NCBI RefSeq assembly: GCF_026344035.1
Contig: NZ_JAPKND010000002.1
Coordinates: 310,001-374,000 of the forward strand
From: Alcaligenes endophyticus
Lineage (GTDB): Bacteria; Pseudomonadota; Gammaproteobacteria; Burkholderiales; Burkholderiaceae_B
Direction: 5' to 3'
Length of the DNA: 64,000 bases
Shown: positions 18,201 to 24,704 of the stretch, in pieces
How positions within the stretch are numbered: the first letter of the stretch is position 1
Layout of the letters: each line of letters starts with the position of its first letter
Notes under the pieces: model-generated
Seen by the model: the letters and a program-made list of their open reading frames with translations, nothing else
The model's database searches: none
Told to the model about the DNA's origin: nothing
Position numbers and translations under genes: made by a program

Positions 18201-19018
18201 ACCTGGGTGGTGACATACAAATGTTGGCACCCGGTGGTGGCTTAACCTTTGGTGTGGAAGGTCCGCAGCCACCGTCTACCGCCGGTGTAATCACTCGTGG
18301 ACTAGGCAATATACAGCTTTACTCTTTAGACAGTATTTTACTGGGGCAAAGCCGCATCATGACCACTTTTGGTGGCGATATACTGGCTTGGTCTGCACAA
18401 GGTGACATTAACGCGGGTAGGGGATCCAAAACCACTGTGGTGTATACCCCGCCGCGTCGCGTTTACGACAGTGTGGGTAACATCACTATTAGCCCAGACG
18501 TCCCCAGCACCGGCGCCGGTATTGCTACCTTAGCCCCTATTGCCGAAGTTCCAGCGGGTGATGTTGACCTCATCGCCCCCCTAGGCACCATCGACGCAGG
18601 CGAAGCGGGTATACGCGTGTCGGGTAACGTTAACCTAGCTGCCTTGCACGTGGTGAATGCCGACAACATTCAAGTCCAAGGCGAATCGAAAGGCATGCCG
18701 ATTGCGGTGTCTGTGAACGTAGGTGCGTTGACTAGCGCCAGCAGTGCGGCGTCATCGGCGGCTACCGCTGCCCAAGAAACCCTCAGCCGCGCTCGCGACG
18801 CAGCCCGCAGCACTCAGCCGTCGCAGATTCAGGTGCAGGTGTTGGGGTTTGGGGCAGGGGGGCAAAGCAGTCAGGCGCCTGCTACGGAGTCCGCTATAGA
18901 GCGGCATGCAAGCTACGATAAAAACAGTGCGGTACGTTTGTTGGGTTTTGGGCCATTACAAGCGGCACAGTTGCGCCATTTAAGCCCACAGGAGCAAGCT
19001 AGTCTTCATCAGTTATAG
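6224..19018 (+). CDS. Giant filamentous-haemagglutinin-type two-partner-secretion exoprotein (PdtA-like)
   Basis: This 4,264-residue protein starts with an extended signal peptide (cleavage likely after AHA near residue 46) and an Ala/Gln-rich, coiled-coil-like stretch (about 55-125). The TPS secretion domain comes next, with AILNWNRFDVG near residue 171 and NQNGVVFSG near 223. A very long beta-helix-like passenger follows, with repeated G-x-[IL]-x-[IL] strands. The last 300 or so residues (YQGDILIFGGGGVHSNLGGDI..., ...LAPIAEVPAGDVDLIAPLGTIDAGEAGIR) resemble the DUF3739-type end of such proteins. It lies directly behind STN, ECF and FecR genes, so it is probably their target. Codon use is host-like up to about base 7260 and from about 18060, and GC-rich between. 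No TpsB transporter gene is in the window. Confidence 0.9.
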   Translation: MLLQQGVIPTKTSSPFTTKRTFSLKPLAFCIATLCVDVSLSTQAHAQLRGAWFTQSNAAQQHQNANNNHAIRAAQQAASMQQQQAAARAQLSHSLDNLNRTASAIAAQQAAQNAARLAAQQQASSVAEGLAQGGLEVAVGDKAQWLGAEAPVHTQQNGQHHVGIKQTNAKAILNWNRFDVGRNTTVEFQQKNTDAVLNRVVGDQVTPSQIQGKIKGDGTVMVVNQNGVVFSGTSQVNVRNLVAAAAQINDEQFLKGGLYVNAEGSLPTFTDALGRVDVQAGAQIQAHSPSRSTDGGGYVLLMGQEAHNAGQIHTPKGQAVLAAGDTFYIRKGQGTDGNAQSTTRGNEVVAHRKTDSQAGLVTNHGLISAATGDITLTGHDVRQAGVLVSTTSTSQRGTIHLSTRRSDADGRVTLATGSTTAILVDAESADALDSQRDTQMVQAGTPNAFSRIDISSGKTIEFQSDSLTLATGGEIATYAEHRTLLRRGAELDVAGQVGVRVAMDSNQLLINAQGNEQRDAPINRDSKNLNNKDIWVDRRLLVFVPKGTQGYDSDRWYTAGGLLEVSGYLNTARHSIGEWLAQGGTITATGKDFVSEAGSRLNLSGGTLDVQSGKINLTWLRGEDGRLYEASRAPGDLLYQGVYRGWEALHPRWGEQATRTFYNPLIGPRTRFEAGYTVGRDAGHLIIGTNHAALHGDIINEVYQGPRQIQAVQAGMDGYHQSQTAVARRAALTVAYPIPNFNAAGNRFDDKLLGLFKKIHIQDAATTESIDLDDAISEERQSRLNLSGDWLNSAQFGRVRLWALESVDLDSPLHLPPGGELHVQAPQIDVRADIWAPSGAIRLDAPKANPPLPIQGDKKVAEHIIVHPGVTLSARGLRMDLSQSPAHEQAYLHGGDIALTSLGNLLLEAGSTLDVSTGTLRKLNQQYTGGRAGSITLNNHTGNINNPAELKLEAKLLGYGLTDAGTLDIQTDRPISIGGPLQHATGALNAGEEAHATLILEDDYQIQKGEQLPFDYQILTWTVSPGERVVASGYLDWTIQYTLPVDWHMDQDKDGRITIYDINGNYYASQNFPIIPKGTIITFARSNFSQHQPFLVRKEIFPDGVTLKPSAGKKITLQKGSVAEKDYSVKAGSLIPVGSRLERAIRHTNRELIPQTQIFEAGFKKYNINSTAGLFVPENQTLDIQRKILNPETGAAYLPALYVLDPKGTIKQRPGASLSFQSNAIHIASGARVKVDPLQVIALKSGQTRLDGSLIAPGGQALLEPGPLLGSNETPTGTLHLGPQAHIDVSAAAWTGMDKHGRSIGTLSPGGSIMLGGQLFEDTNTAPSTNASLILMPGSRLDASGGQISINPDGGDLRTLASDGGSIMLGASRTLLLHGAVSAHGGGAGAQGGRLEILLDTPMYARGSTDLDIRQPRELWLSQQHPQWQEPTTALTSSQNHVGVDWIQSGGFADLTLFSGGLIGFDGSVALSMPRELRLYAGGLGVADKTAQAGVSLAAPYVRLAEYGDITTPEGFARTQLRSSNEPTSGTASLQVQASHLDIQGVVNLSATAHWDVPYEPSQARPYQGFQNAVLSSQGDIRFIQGQSYVTELNAPESLTLEAQRIYPDSHTAARVNVGLQQSTLAPEGALLIRRPHAGASAIPHSVFGSLYLNAAHIQHDGSLYAPMGLIQFGNSSIEAIQTLRLSAGSLTSISAQGLTLPYGGTLDGLDYVYKGPSSSSVLQPAIGLRAEYVQVDDGALLDLNGGGELLGAGFIAGRGGSVDTRLYPLMQVNRNGKGFTLPSIASNPVYAIVPGYTADYAPFGQGEGAVAPAHGQHITLEHGLPGLPAGTYTLLPSSYAVLPGAFRVEFNGAAQVPNKLAPTTLRNGSWSTQAWVGRAGQPAQRHLAQGLIISSADMVRRYSQYNSTSYSDFIRQEAIRNATVRRVLPEDGKQLLIDLVNDIHFSLPTDNTPLRLLDFRGQARFEGTADGYGGAATLSSTNGHLHILPDHDIPVATKDRAYAKASDLNRLGATRLTLGSWDGNDTKTIAVHSESALRAPEIILIAEHIQIQAGAILSTLGAGPADSSAARQGRLDTPAHNMLVLSNSQYEILPIPSNRTVTGRIDIGACDSNTVSCATPARLYSEGMLALVTNGPLRLGEQARYGARHLSLATSNINVGSEHALDAARAQGMLPAGLTLNQGILDRLLQGDTSWGAPALEQLSLTAGQSLNFWGNVALDTTDPATGLSRMERLVLRTPAIYGAGQAGEQAYLRTGDLYWTGLMQAAPAPVLGGAGHGQGTLRIDAEQFILGYDPFSRPNNTDRPERLTLGFDTVDVTARRAFTASHEGSLKVYRRWTGEDQNGSVYDGGHLLIRTPLLTGRSGSASHITAGGALRVQGLPGATADASLAGMGSEIRLAAQEIEVDTQVVLPSGQFQAHAQQDLILGPQASLNLAGKTTTFFDDDEATQYSWGGDVTLASRHGDVILDAQSLIDVSAVNNHAGYLTVQASEGRAALEGRVLGGASGQYDAGGTWVPYRHAQLELQAKHLGLTGDLSEQFALLNQRLDQGEVWGARQFQFGEGDLHIGGAVRAGQIGIALDQGHLTVDGLLDASGAQVGQIRLNAKHGLTLTGRAVLDAHGRLLRVDSYGQVIHSPNRAVVELNSGRGQLTLQSGARIDLRHGTDTPERDPEARGSLWLYAPRLDAADSGRMAVQADAGLDIAGARQIVLHAVQQYFDAPAGTDAAASGRPYQVITQGWLDAKHTESTRFINNALANTGLIQNQLAGLTAYRDAFHLRPAVEILSATPDGDLVVQGDLDLSKYRYNSLNPNSPLTAVYGSGEAGALAIRAGGDLAIYGSINDGFAPPPATPDDDGWVLVPGKQPFGGDVIVPIAGVKLEAGTQYPAGRALNFDLPAGNVTLPAGTRLPVDVTLDAAYTLPAGSVFRADVHAPDGSLLLPAGAPVPEGGLALQQGAKLGAGLHLPASLTVQNITWPKGVTLPVAMNQADQISLPVGALLPADTDIKLADGLFRVPLRPLDGDRQAYNWALAPMLPSGSQSWNIRLVAGADTAAADPRSLRSDAAHGSLVLGDTHYGMEKEYKAASIWVWAPGNWADMPAGEAVPEEYLEYCESDPTLCVRQAPPPQYVWAEGNWADMPAGQPVPAEYLEYCEGDPSLCTLIDTAKTELAAVHARQPNLSVLRTGTGDLELSARQNVTMRSPYGIYTAGTNTLLGGDQDAAFQQTLAQTEIKHLLNSTDSHYESRVEQAHQYDSLRNPSQPNWYPDHGGNLLLRAGGNLSGDSWGVPASLSNAQTNTNSSDVANWLWTQGADTATPAAWSINFGSYVLDSRTAEWNTFQPWPRQIGFSGIGTLGGGNLDVQVDGQAGLIQRRNHISAQQDIRPRSDGLVLAIASNGRVLNGQQARIGGGGDLSLRLAGGWNSRPEAVQIQQTGQPILAQAHNLAGGIVNLRGQVQLRGSQVGILEQRYGLMGNVDLRDTRALDPYVSSKAHSLAGLILTLGDASANLAARRSLVMAGVNDAGRLQSPVYRDNSRGMEQSWFTLWTDSTSVKAWSAGGQLGGDTRFAESTNTNLNMPYFNNFQATDSFYMLPGQYTLVATQGSIYQGYSNVSASNSILYAPLMLAPQGKRQLTLLAGQSYYGSGLPIAQSAASPNVLATPLQPGFYAYETDGTPAYTNISDDAYQIGTPLHAFGIMAAADTIALRTAPYTASRVFARDGDIVGLWLGGMIEHNIYGINGGQRWHTSTGAASIRAGRDIIWSGQRNDEAPMSLSYYLGSPRYSGNLILHTHPNDISTIIAGRDIRYLNLNVAGPGTVEITAGRNIIQEDKASIVSLGPVVAGDTRPGASIALQAGMNNSTYAGLLQQYLNPALRADAGKSLASQPGRVVHSYEGELMDWLQERYGVTFSGDDAVPSALAYFQALPAAQQRIFARDIYFTELRESGREYNDPGSARFASYVRGRQVIHTLFPDVDSHQQPIVYQGDILIFGGGGVHSNLGGDIQMLAPGGGLTFGVEGPQPPSTAGVITRGLGNIQLYSLDSILLGQSRIMTTFGGDILAWSAQGDINAGRGSKTTVVYTPPRRVYDSVGNITISPDVPSTGAGIATLAPIAEVPAGDVDLIAPLGTIDAGEAGIRVSGNVNLAALHVVNADNIQVQGESKGMPIAVSVNVGALTSASSAASSAATAAQETLSRARDAARSTQPSQIQVQVLGFGAGGQSSQAPATESAIERHASYDKNSAVRLLGFGPLQAAQLRHLSPQEQASLHQL
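9371..9406 (+). other. EF-hand-like calcium-binding loop within the adhesin
   Basis: Residues 1050-1061 of the giant exoprotein read DQDKDGRITIYD, with D at loop positions 1, 3, 5 and 12, G at 6 and I at 8. This is the canonical EF-hand/dockerin-type loop pattern. It lies in a segment (about bases 9000-9830) that is less GC-rich than its flanks. Calcium binding is inferred from the pattern. Confidence 0.5.
15482..15694 (+). repeat. Tandem 40-residue repeat with Cys pairs inside the adhesin
   Basis: Two copies start at 15482 and 15602, exactly 120 bases apart (residues 3087 and 3127). About 31 residues are conserved in each: VWA-x-GNWADMPAG, then EYLEYCE-x-DP-x-LC. Each copy carries a C-x6-C pair, which is unusual in a long beta-helix exoprotein otherwise nearly free of cysteine. 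The copies differ at many third positions, so the duplication is not recent. Confidence 0.85.
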
Positions 19019-19033
19019 GGTAATAAGCTGTGT

Positions 19034-19077
19034 AGGGGTGCGGTGCTAGAAATAGGCAGCGCGCCCCTATTTTTTTG
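19034..19077 (+). terminator. Rho-independent terminator after the adhesin gene
   Basis: AGGGGTGCG (from 19034) can pair with CGCGCCCCT (ending at 19069), and a run of seven T follows. It starts 15 bases after the adhesin stop codon and so probably ends the sigma/adhesin transcription unit, making a co-transcribed TpsB gene downstream unlikely. Confidence 0.75.
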
Positions 19078-19153
19078 CAGGAAGTTTAGACACTGGGTAA
19101 CGTAGCACTACGCATGGATATGTTGTGTAGCACGCCTAGATTCTGCTGACAAT

Positions 19154-19794
19154 GTGTATTTGTTATTGATGCTAGAGTTTCAATCTAGTGTGGAGCCTAG
19201 TATGGCATTGCGTCTTAGCACGTATGTCACCTTGATGTATGAGCAGTTATTACGGCAGCAGCGTATTCGCTTATGTGAAGGCTTACCGGCAGTGCTGCCA
19301 TTAGTGTTGTATACAGGTACTGCTCCGTGGACGGCAGCACGTGAACTTTCTGCTTTGATTCAACCTGTCTCGACGCGCTTTGCTACGTATCAACCGCAAC
19401 AACGTTATTTATTGATAGAACAAGGTATATGGGCTAAAAATAAAGCGTTGCCGCATACTAATTTGACTGCTCTTTTATTTTTGCTGGAGCATTGCACCGA
19501 TACTGAGCAAGCACAACAGTTATTACGGGCCATTGATCGTCAATCTAGCCCGTATGCTACTTTACGAAGAGCGTTTTTAGCGTGGTTCCGAGATGCCTAC
19601 TTAGCCCGTGTTGCTCCCGGGCTGTCTACATACCTTTATCATTCATCGCGATATTGTTACGTCAGCTTGAAAGTAAGTTTGGCCGCTTACCCGCAGGAGT
19701 GCAACAGCGTCTTGAGGCTGCAAGTCTTGAACAACGAGAAACGTGGGCCTTGAACTTACTTACAGCGCAAAGCATAGACGAGGTGTTTGAGTAG
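19154..19794 (+). pseudogene. Decayed Rpn/YhgA-like (PF04754) putative transposase/nuclease
   Basis: The reading frame from 19154 begins inside the family's N-terminal half (YLLLMLEFQSSVEPSMALRLSTYV) and continues with LPAVLPLVLYTG. The normal start and catalytic N-terminus are missing. At about 19615-19670 the reading shifts: the expected C-terminus (LESKFGRLPAGVQQRLEAAS ... ALNLLTAQSIDEVF) is in another frame and ends at 19794. Internal sequence also seems to be lost. Rpn proteins are DNase-like, recombination-promoting proteins often found in variable regions. This copy is very unlikely to be functional and marks past rearrangement beside the adhesin. Confidence 0.8.
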
Positions 19795-19807
19795 GAAAGA
19801 GCAGTCC

Positions 19808-21778
19808 TCAGTCGTCGTATGTCTTGGCTAATGAAGCATTGCTTGTTGAGTTTGCTGCTAAAAATTGAGTGCTAGGGCGGCCATCGGCATTATGCTGCAT
19901 GATGCAGGTGGGACGCCCTAGCTCATCTAGCCACACCTGTCCTATACCTGATCCATTCCACACACGTTCGCCGCGCTGACGTTGATCGGGCAAGCGTGGG
20001 CTAATCGCTAGATCGCGGCGTTGAGTAAACCAATTCAGAGGTGAGCGTGGCGAGTAAAGCCAACGGTTTAAGCGATCTAACCAGTCTAGCAAGCGGTGGG
20101 GAAATTCATTCTTGATACCGCTGCTGGTAATTTGCCAAATATGAGGAATGGTATCGCTATCCCGCACTTGTACATCGTAAGCGAAAGAGTAATGCACATC
20201 GCCAGACAAAATAAGATAGTTGCCTGGGGTGCGCGAGTGGCGAAAGATATTGAGCATGGTGTTGGCAGTTTCTTTATGGGCCATCCAGTTCTCTGCATCC
20301 ACGGTTAAGGCAAAACCCGCATAGGTACATACGCGTTGAATGACTTCAATCAGTTTGACCCCAAACATCGGAGTGGGTGAGACGATAATGGCCGCTTTTT
20401 TACCAATGAGTTGGTGTTGTAGCTCAGTTAAAGACTCCCAGTCCATCAGACCAGATGGTTGGCTGGTGAAATGACGGTTACGCCAGCGACGAGTACGAGT
20501 GTTCAGCACAATAATGCAAGGTTCAGTAGGTAATACATAGCCCCAATGTTCAAAGGCTTGTACTTGTTCTATCAACTGATCTTGCTCACGGGCCATAAGA
20601 TAGCCTTGCTTGTCAGTAGAGCTTGTCAAGCCGTGGGTGGCTTGTATCAGTGCATCAAAGGCATCGGGGTTGTTACCCCAACCTTGGCAAAGTAGGTATG
20701 CTACGAGGGCATTACCCACAATGCGACGCGAAAATGGATGCTCATAAACCGTGCTTTCCCATTTGGCAGAAAGATTCCAATCATCCGTAATATCATGATC
20801 ATCAAAGATCATTAGGGTAGACAGATGGGCAAATAGCCGGGCTGCATAAGGTAATTCTTGTTGAAACAGACTGATTGATTGTGTCTCGCGCCGCCACCGT
20901 TGTTGCAGTCCTACGCTCAAGGGGCTGGGCGCCTCTGGTGGAGTAATGAGTTGCCAAGGTATAGGCGACCAAACCAGTAGATACATGGCTATTACCTCAG
21001 CTAAAGTGACTAGGTGGTTATGGGCATTGGCAGTAGTAAAAATAGGTTTTTCTACGCCGCCAAAGAAGCGTTCGCGCAAGGCTTCGTTAGATTTGAAAGC
21101 GGGGAGTAACTTGATGCGCTGGTAGTAGCTATCTGGGTGGGTATAAAGCGTTGCACTGTCCGCAACGACAGCGCCTTCTAAATACTCACCGAATAACCCT
21201 AAGCGTTGGATCAAAGCGTGAATGGCCGCTAGCATAGGGCCAGCGACGTCATCCACATAAACCTGATCACCACACAGCATTAGGAGAGCAGGGTGTGCGC
21301 TTGTATCGTCTGAGGAATTGGCGAGCACTTGATCCGCTTTAGCCAGTCCGTCGCGCGCGTGGTGATGCGGTTTGCGACATGAGCCAAACAGTATGTTGTT
21401 AGCCTGACTACGTAAGACGAAATGTGCGTGTTGAGCCGAGGCGTATAGCAAATGCGGCGCCCAGTGAGCGATCCCAAGCAATTGTCCGGAATCAGTCTGC
21501 ACGCGCACATCATAATGGATCAGAGTGTCTTGTGGCAGTGGCGTGTTCAGCGCTAGGTCAACCAGTTGGATAAACGCGTGCCGACCGACAGGAACTGTTT
21601 GGCAGTGTTCGTCGCCTAGAGTATGAACCTGAGCGGCGTGCCCTTCAGGTTTGAGCCAAAGTGTCATGACGACAGGTTTACTCGTGACTAACCAAATAAT
21701 CAGACGGTCCGGACTGAGACGGCGTAATAGAGGCCCCACCAACACAGGAGGGAGTTCGTGAAGCAAAGATGCTGACAT
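19808..21778 (-). CDS. PhoD-like metallophosphatase family protein
   Basis: This protein of about 656 residues has the PhoD-like metallophosphatase motifs. These are ILFGSCRKPHHH, LMLCGDQVYVDD (metal-binding G-D-Q-x-Y), MIFDDHDITDDWNLS (D-D-H-D), and LILSGDVHYSF near the C-terminus (G-D-V-H). The enzymes are calcium/iron-dependent phosphodiesterases or alkaline phosphatases. No signal peptide is visible, so this member may be cytosolic, unlike the exported Tat-dependent PhoD. I chose the ATG at 21778; an in-frame TTG at 21796 would add six residues, and neither has a strong ribosome site. It converges on the decayed gene. The substrate is unknown. Confidence 0.8.
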   Translation of the reverse strand: MSASLLHELPPVLVGPLLRRLSPDRLIIWLVTSKPVVMTLWLKPEGHAAQVHTLGDEHCQTVPVGRHAFIQLVDLALNTPLPQDTLIHYDVRVQTDSGQLLGIAHWAPHLLYASAQHAHFVLRSQANNILFGSCRKPHHHARDGLAKADQVLANSSDDTSAHPALLMLCGDQVYVDDVAGPMLAAIHALIQRLGLFGEYLEGAVVADSATLYTHPDSYYQRIKLLPAFKSNEALRERFFGGVEKPIFTTANAHNHLVTLAEVIAMYLLVWSPIPWQLITPPEAPSPLSVGLQQRWRRETQSISLFQQELPYAARLFAHLSTLMIFDDHDITDDWNLSAKWESTVYEHPFSRRIVGNALVAYLLCQGWGNNPDAFDALIQATHGLTSSTDKQGYLMAREQDQLIEQVQAFEHWGYVLPTEPCIIVLNTRTRRWRNRHFTSQPSGLMDWESLTELQHQLIGKKAAIIVSPTPMFGVKLIEVIQRVCTYAGFALTVDAENWMAHKETANTMLNIFRHSRTPGNYLILSGDVHYSFAYDVQVRDSDTIPHIWQITSSGIKNEFPHRLLDWLDRLNRWLYSPRSPLNWFTQRRDLAISPRLPDQRQRGERVWNGSGIGQVWLDELGRPTCIMQHNADGRPSTQFLAANSTSNASLAKTYDD

Positions 21779-21854
21779 GCAATGGGAGTAAAGCAAATTA
21801 GAAAGCTAATGGACCGTTTAGTCTGAGGAAAGTTGCACAAGCGCGTAGCGGTTC

Positions 21855-23339
21855 TTACACTGGAAAAGTGGCGAAAATTTGCTTCAGTCGTGTCACAGCT
21901 ATGCGTAGTTCGTCGGGAGTATAGGCAGCAAATCCCATCAAAAACCCGCGCTGATAAGGGGCTTGTTGGCATAGCCCTTGTAAACCTAATAGCTCAATAT
22001 TGGCGCGACGTGCGCGGCTAATAATATCGGATTCTGCATCTTGCGTTAATAAACGACACGCCATTTGCATGCCGCCTGCGGGAACCTGAGCGTGCAGATA
22101 ATCGCTCAGTTCCTGTTCGAGTAAGCGAGCCAATGTGTCGCGTCGTTTAGCATAGAGTTGGCGCATTTGACGTATGTAAGCACCAAAGTGGCCGCCCTCG
22201 ATAAAGCGCGCTAAGGTTAGTTGTGCAATGGCGGCACTATGGCCATCTTGTAGCGAACGTGCAATGGTGAAGGCCTCCACCAACGGTGGCGGTAACACCA
22301 TATAGGCCAAACGTAGAGCAGGAAAAAGCGACTTAGTAAAAGTGCCTATGTAAATCGTGCGGTCTTGGCTATCTAGCCCTTGTACACAGGCAGTGGGTTT
22401 GCCGTCATAGTGGAACTCGCTATCGTAGTCATCTTCAATAATCCAGCCTTGATGGCGATGTGCCCATTCTATGATGCTGAGACGCCGCTGCAATGACAAG
22501 CTGGTGCCGCTTGGAAATTGATGCGAAGGGGTTAGGAAAACAGCCTTGGCCGCATTGGGCATATTAAGGATATGCTCAACTTGCATACCCTCTTGATCCA
22601 GGGGTATGGGTATACAGCGTAAGCCCGCAGCGATGAATGCTTTGTAAGCGCCTTGGTAGACAGGATCTTCGATAAACACCGCATCGCGTGGATCTAATAA
22701 CACGTTTGCCACTAACGTTAACGCTTGTTGCGAACTGGTTAAGATCAGCACACGGTCGGCGCTAGCGCGGGCTCCTCGCTCTAGGTTGATGTAGTCAGCA
22801 ATCGCTTGCCGTAAACTTAATAAGCCTTGGGGCGGGCTATGACTTAATACTTGAGTGCCGTGTTCTTTCAGAGCTTGACGCTGCAAACGCTCCCATAGAG
22901 CGAGCGGGAAACGTCGGGTTTCCGGCACACCAGGTGCAAAAGGGCGTGGAATTAAAAAATCTCGCAAGCCACCACTTTGAAAGATGGCTTTGCCGCGGTG
23001 GCTAAGGTGCATCGTGCTGCTAGGAGGGAGCTGCGCTGGTTTAGGCCCTTTCACGCTCATGCCGCGTGCACGTTCGGATACATGCGTGCCACTGCCCACT
23101 TTGCGCACAATGAATCCTTCGGCGTGCAACTGTCCATAGGCTGTTTCAATGGTGTCGCGGGATACTTCTAATGATTGGGCTAATGCTCTTGAAGCAGGCA
23201 ATGCTTTACCCGCCTCAAGGGTGCCGTCAAGAATCATCTGCCGGATGGCCCGGTGAATACGGCCATGCAGGGGAAGCGGGCGATAGTCGGGGTGGTTAAT
23301 CCACGTTTTAACCGACTCCAACTGAGCATGCTTGAACAA
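21855..23339 (-). CDS. MocR/PdxR-type transcriptional regulator (GntR helix-turn-helix fused to aminotransferase fold)
   Basis: This 494-residue protein has a winged-helix GntR DNA-binding domain at residues 20-90 (GRIHRAIRQMILDGTLEAG, LPASRALAQSLEVSRDTIETAYGQL). A fold-type-I aminotransferase domain follows, with IIEDDYDSEFHYDG (PLP-ring Asp) and the PLP lysine K336 in TFTKSLFP. MocR regulators sense PLP or amino-acid derivatives. It is divergent from benE with about 106 bases between the starts, so it probably regulates that transporter, itself, or both. The effector cannot be read from the sequence. Confidence 0.9.
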   Translation of the reverse strand: MFKHAQLESVKTWINHPDYRPLPLHGRIHRAIRQMILDGTLEAGKALPASRALAQSLEVSRDTIETAYGQLHAEGFIVRKVGSGTHVSERARGMSVKGPKPAQLPPSSTMHLSHRGKAIFQSGGLRDFLIPRPFAPGVPETRRFPLALWERLQRQALKEHGTQVLSHSPPQGLLSLRQAIADYINLERGARASADRVLILTSSQQALTLVANVLLDPRDAVFIEDPVYQGAYKAFIAAGLRCIPIPLDQEGMQVEHILNMPNAAKAVFLTPSHQFPSGTSLSLQRRLSIIEWAHRHQGWIIEDDYDSEFHYDGKPTACVQGLDSQDRTIYIGTFTKSLFPALRLAYMVLPPPLVEAFTIARSLQDGHSAAIAQLTLARFIEGGHFGAYIRQMRQLYAKRRDTLARLLEQELSDYLHAQVPAGGMQMACRLLTQDAESDIISRARRANIELLGLQGLCQQAPYQRGFLMGFAAYTPDELRIAVTRLKQIFATFPV

Positions 23340-23445
23340 TGGTCTGCTCCATTCTCTTAAAGTGGCGGGATAGCACCATCCATTTTAGGGCTATAAAAGA
23401 ATTTTGCTACGGCTAATTCAGCCCTGTTTGGAGTTACGGTTCACC

Positions 23446-24651
23446 ATGTCGCTATCGTCTGCCTCATCGTCCCCTGTGCGACTGTCTGATGTGATGCACC
23501 CAGTGGTGGCTGGCCTGATTTCAGTGCTAGTCAACTATGGTGGCACCTTTATACTGGTGTTTAAAGCGGCTCAAGTTGCAGGCTTGAGCCCTGAAATGAC
23601 CGCCTCTTGGGTGTGGTCGGTATCCATCGGTGTAGGAGTCACAGGACTCGTTCTATCTTGGATTAGCCGCGAACCGATTATTACCGCTTGGTCTACACCT
23701 GCCGCCGCATTCTTAGCTACAGCCTTAGCTACTACGCCTTATGCTGAGGCGATTGGCGCCTATCTGCTGTCCGCGGCTGCATTTGTGATTTTAGGTCTGT
23801 CTGGCTATTTTGATCGTCTTATTCGGCTGATTCCCGCGGGTATTGCTTCCGGGCTCTTGGCTGGCATTTTATTGCAATTTGGCATTAGCGCTTTTGCGGG
23901 GATCACTCTTGACCCAGTGCTCATTGGCATCCTTGTGCTGGCCTATTTGTTGGTGAAGCGTTACACCGCGCGCTATACCGTGGTGGCTATTTTATTTATA
24001 GGCCTAACCGTATTGGTGCTGCAACAGAGGGTGGATTTTTCCAGTGTGCACTTGAGTCTGGCTTACCCTATTTTTGTAGCGCCCCAGTTCAGTGTGAAGT
24101 CTTTGTTAGGTTTGGCTATACCTTTATTTCTCATCACGCTTACTGGGCAGTATATGCCAGGCATGTTGGTGTTGCGCAATGATGGTTTTAGAACCAGTGC
24201 TAATCCTATTGTTTTGATTACAGGTCTTGGCTCCTTAATCATGGCGCCATTTGGTTCGCATGCTTTTAATCTAGCGGCGATCACCGCTGCCATCTGTACC
24301 GGCCCTGAAGCGCATGAAGATCCCTCTAAGCGCTGGATTGCAGGGATCGCCGCAGGTGTCTTTTATATTGTGATTGGCGTTTTTGGGGTGACTTTAGCTG
24401 CCCTGTTTATGGCTTTCCCCGTCGAGTTTATTAGTGCTTTAGCGGGCTTGGCTTTGCTAGGCACCATAGGTGGCAGTCTGGCTAATGCCTTAGCAGAAAG
24501 CAAAACCCGCGAAGCGGCTTTAATCACTTTTTTAGCCACGGCGGCAGATATTCAGTTTTTAGATGTAGGAGGCGCTTTCTGGGGCTTGGTAGTTGGGCTT
24601 TTGGCCTATGTTTGTCTGAATGTTCGTTTTACTGGCCGCTTGCGTCAGTGA
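23446..24651 (+). CDS. benE: BenE-family benzoate/H+ symporter-like transporter
   Basis: The protein has about 401 residues and 11-12 hydrophobic segments. Typical BenE stretches are VVAGLISVLVNYGGTFILVF, ISREPIITAWSTPAAAFLAT (the family's substrate-site region) and MGAFGSHAFNLAAITAAICT-like sequence at about 280-300. BenE members import benzoate with protons, but several neighbours of MocR regulators may carry other small compounds. The ATG at 23446 is preferred over the TTG at 23404 because the family begins close to the first helix. No benzoate-degradation genes are nearby, so the substrate is uncertain. glyA follows 53 bases downstream on the same strand. Confidence 0.88.
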   Translation: MSLSSASSSPVRLSDVMHPVVAGLISVLVNYGGTFILVFKAAQVAGLSPEMTASWVWSVSIGVGVTGLVLSWISREPIITAWSTPAAAFLATALATTPYAEAIGAYLLSAAAFVILGLSGYFDRLIRLIPAGIASGLLAGILLQFGISAFAGITLDPVLIGILVLAYLLVKRYTARYTVVAILFIGLTVLVLQQRVDFSSVHLSLAYPIFVAPQFSVKSLLGLAIPLFLITLTGQYMPGMLVLRNDGFRTSANPIVLITGLGSLIMAPFGSHAFNLAAITAAICTGPEAHEDPSKRWIAGIAAGVFYIVIGVFGVTLAALFMAFPVEFISALAGLALLGTIGGSLANALAESKTREAALITFLATAADIQFLDVGGAFWGLVVGLLAYVCLNVRFTGRLRQ

Positions 24652-24704
24652 TGCGTTGTTGACTCTCTTGCCGTTGGCTGAGAAGTATATTTAAGGGTAG
24701 GTTT

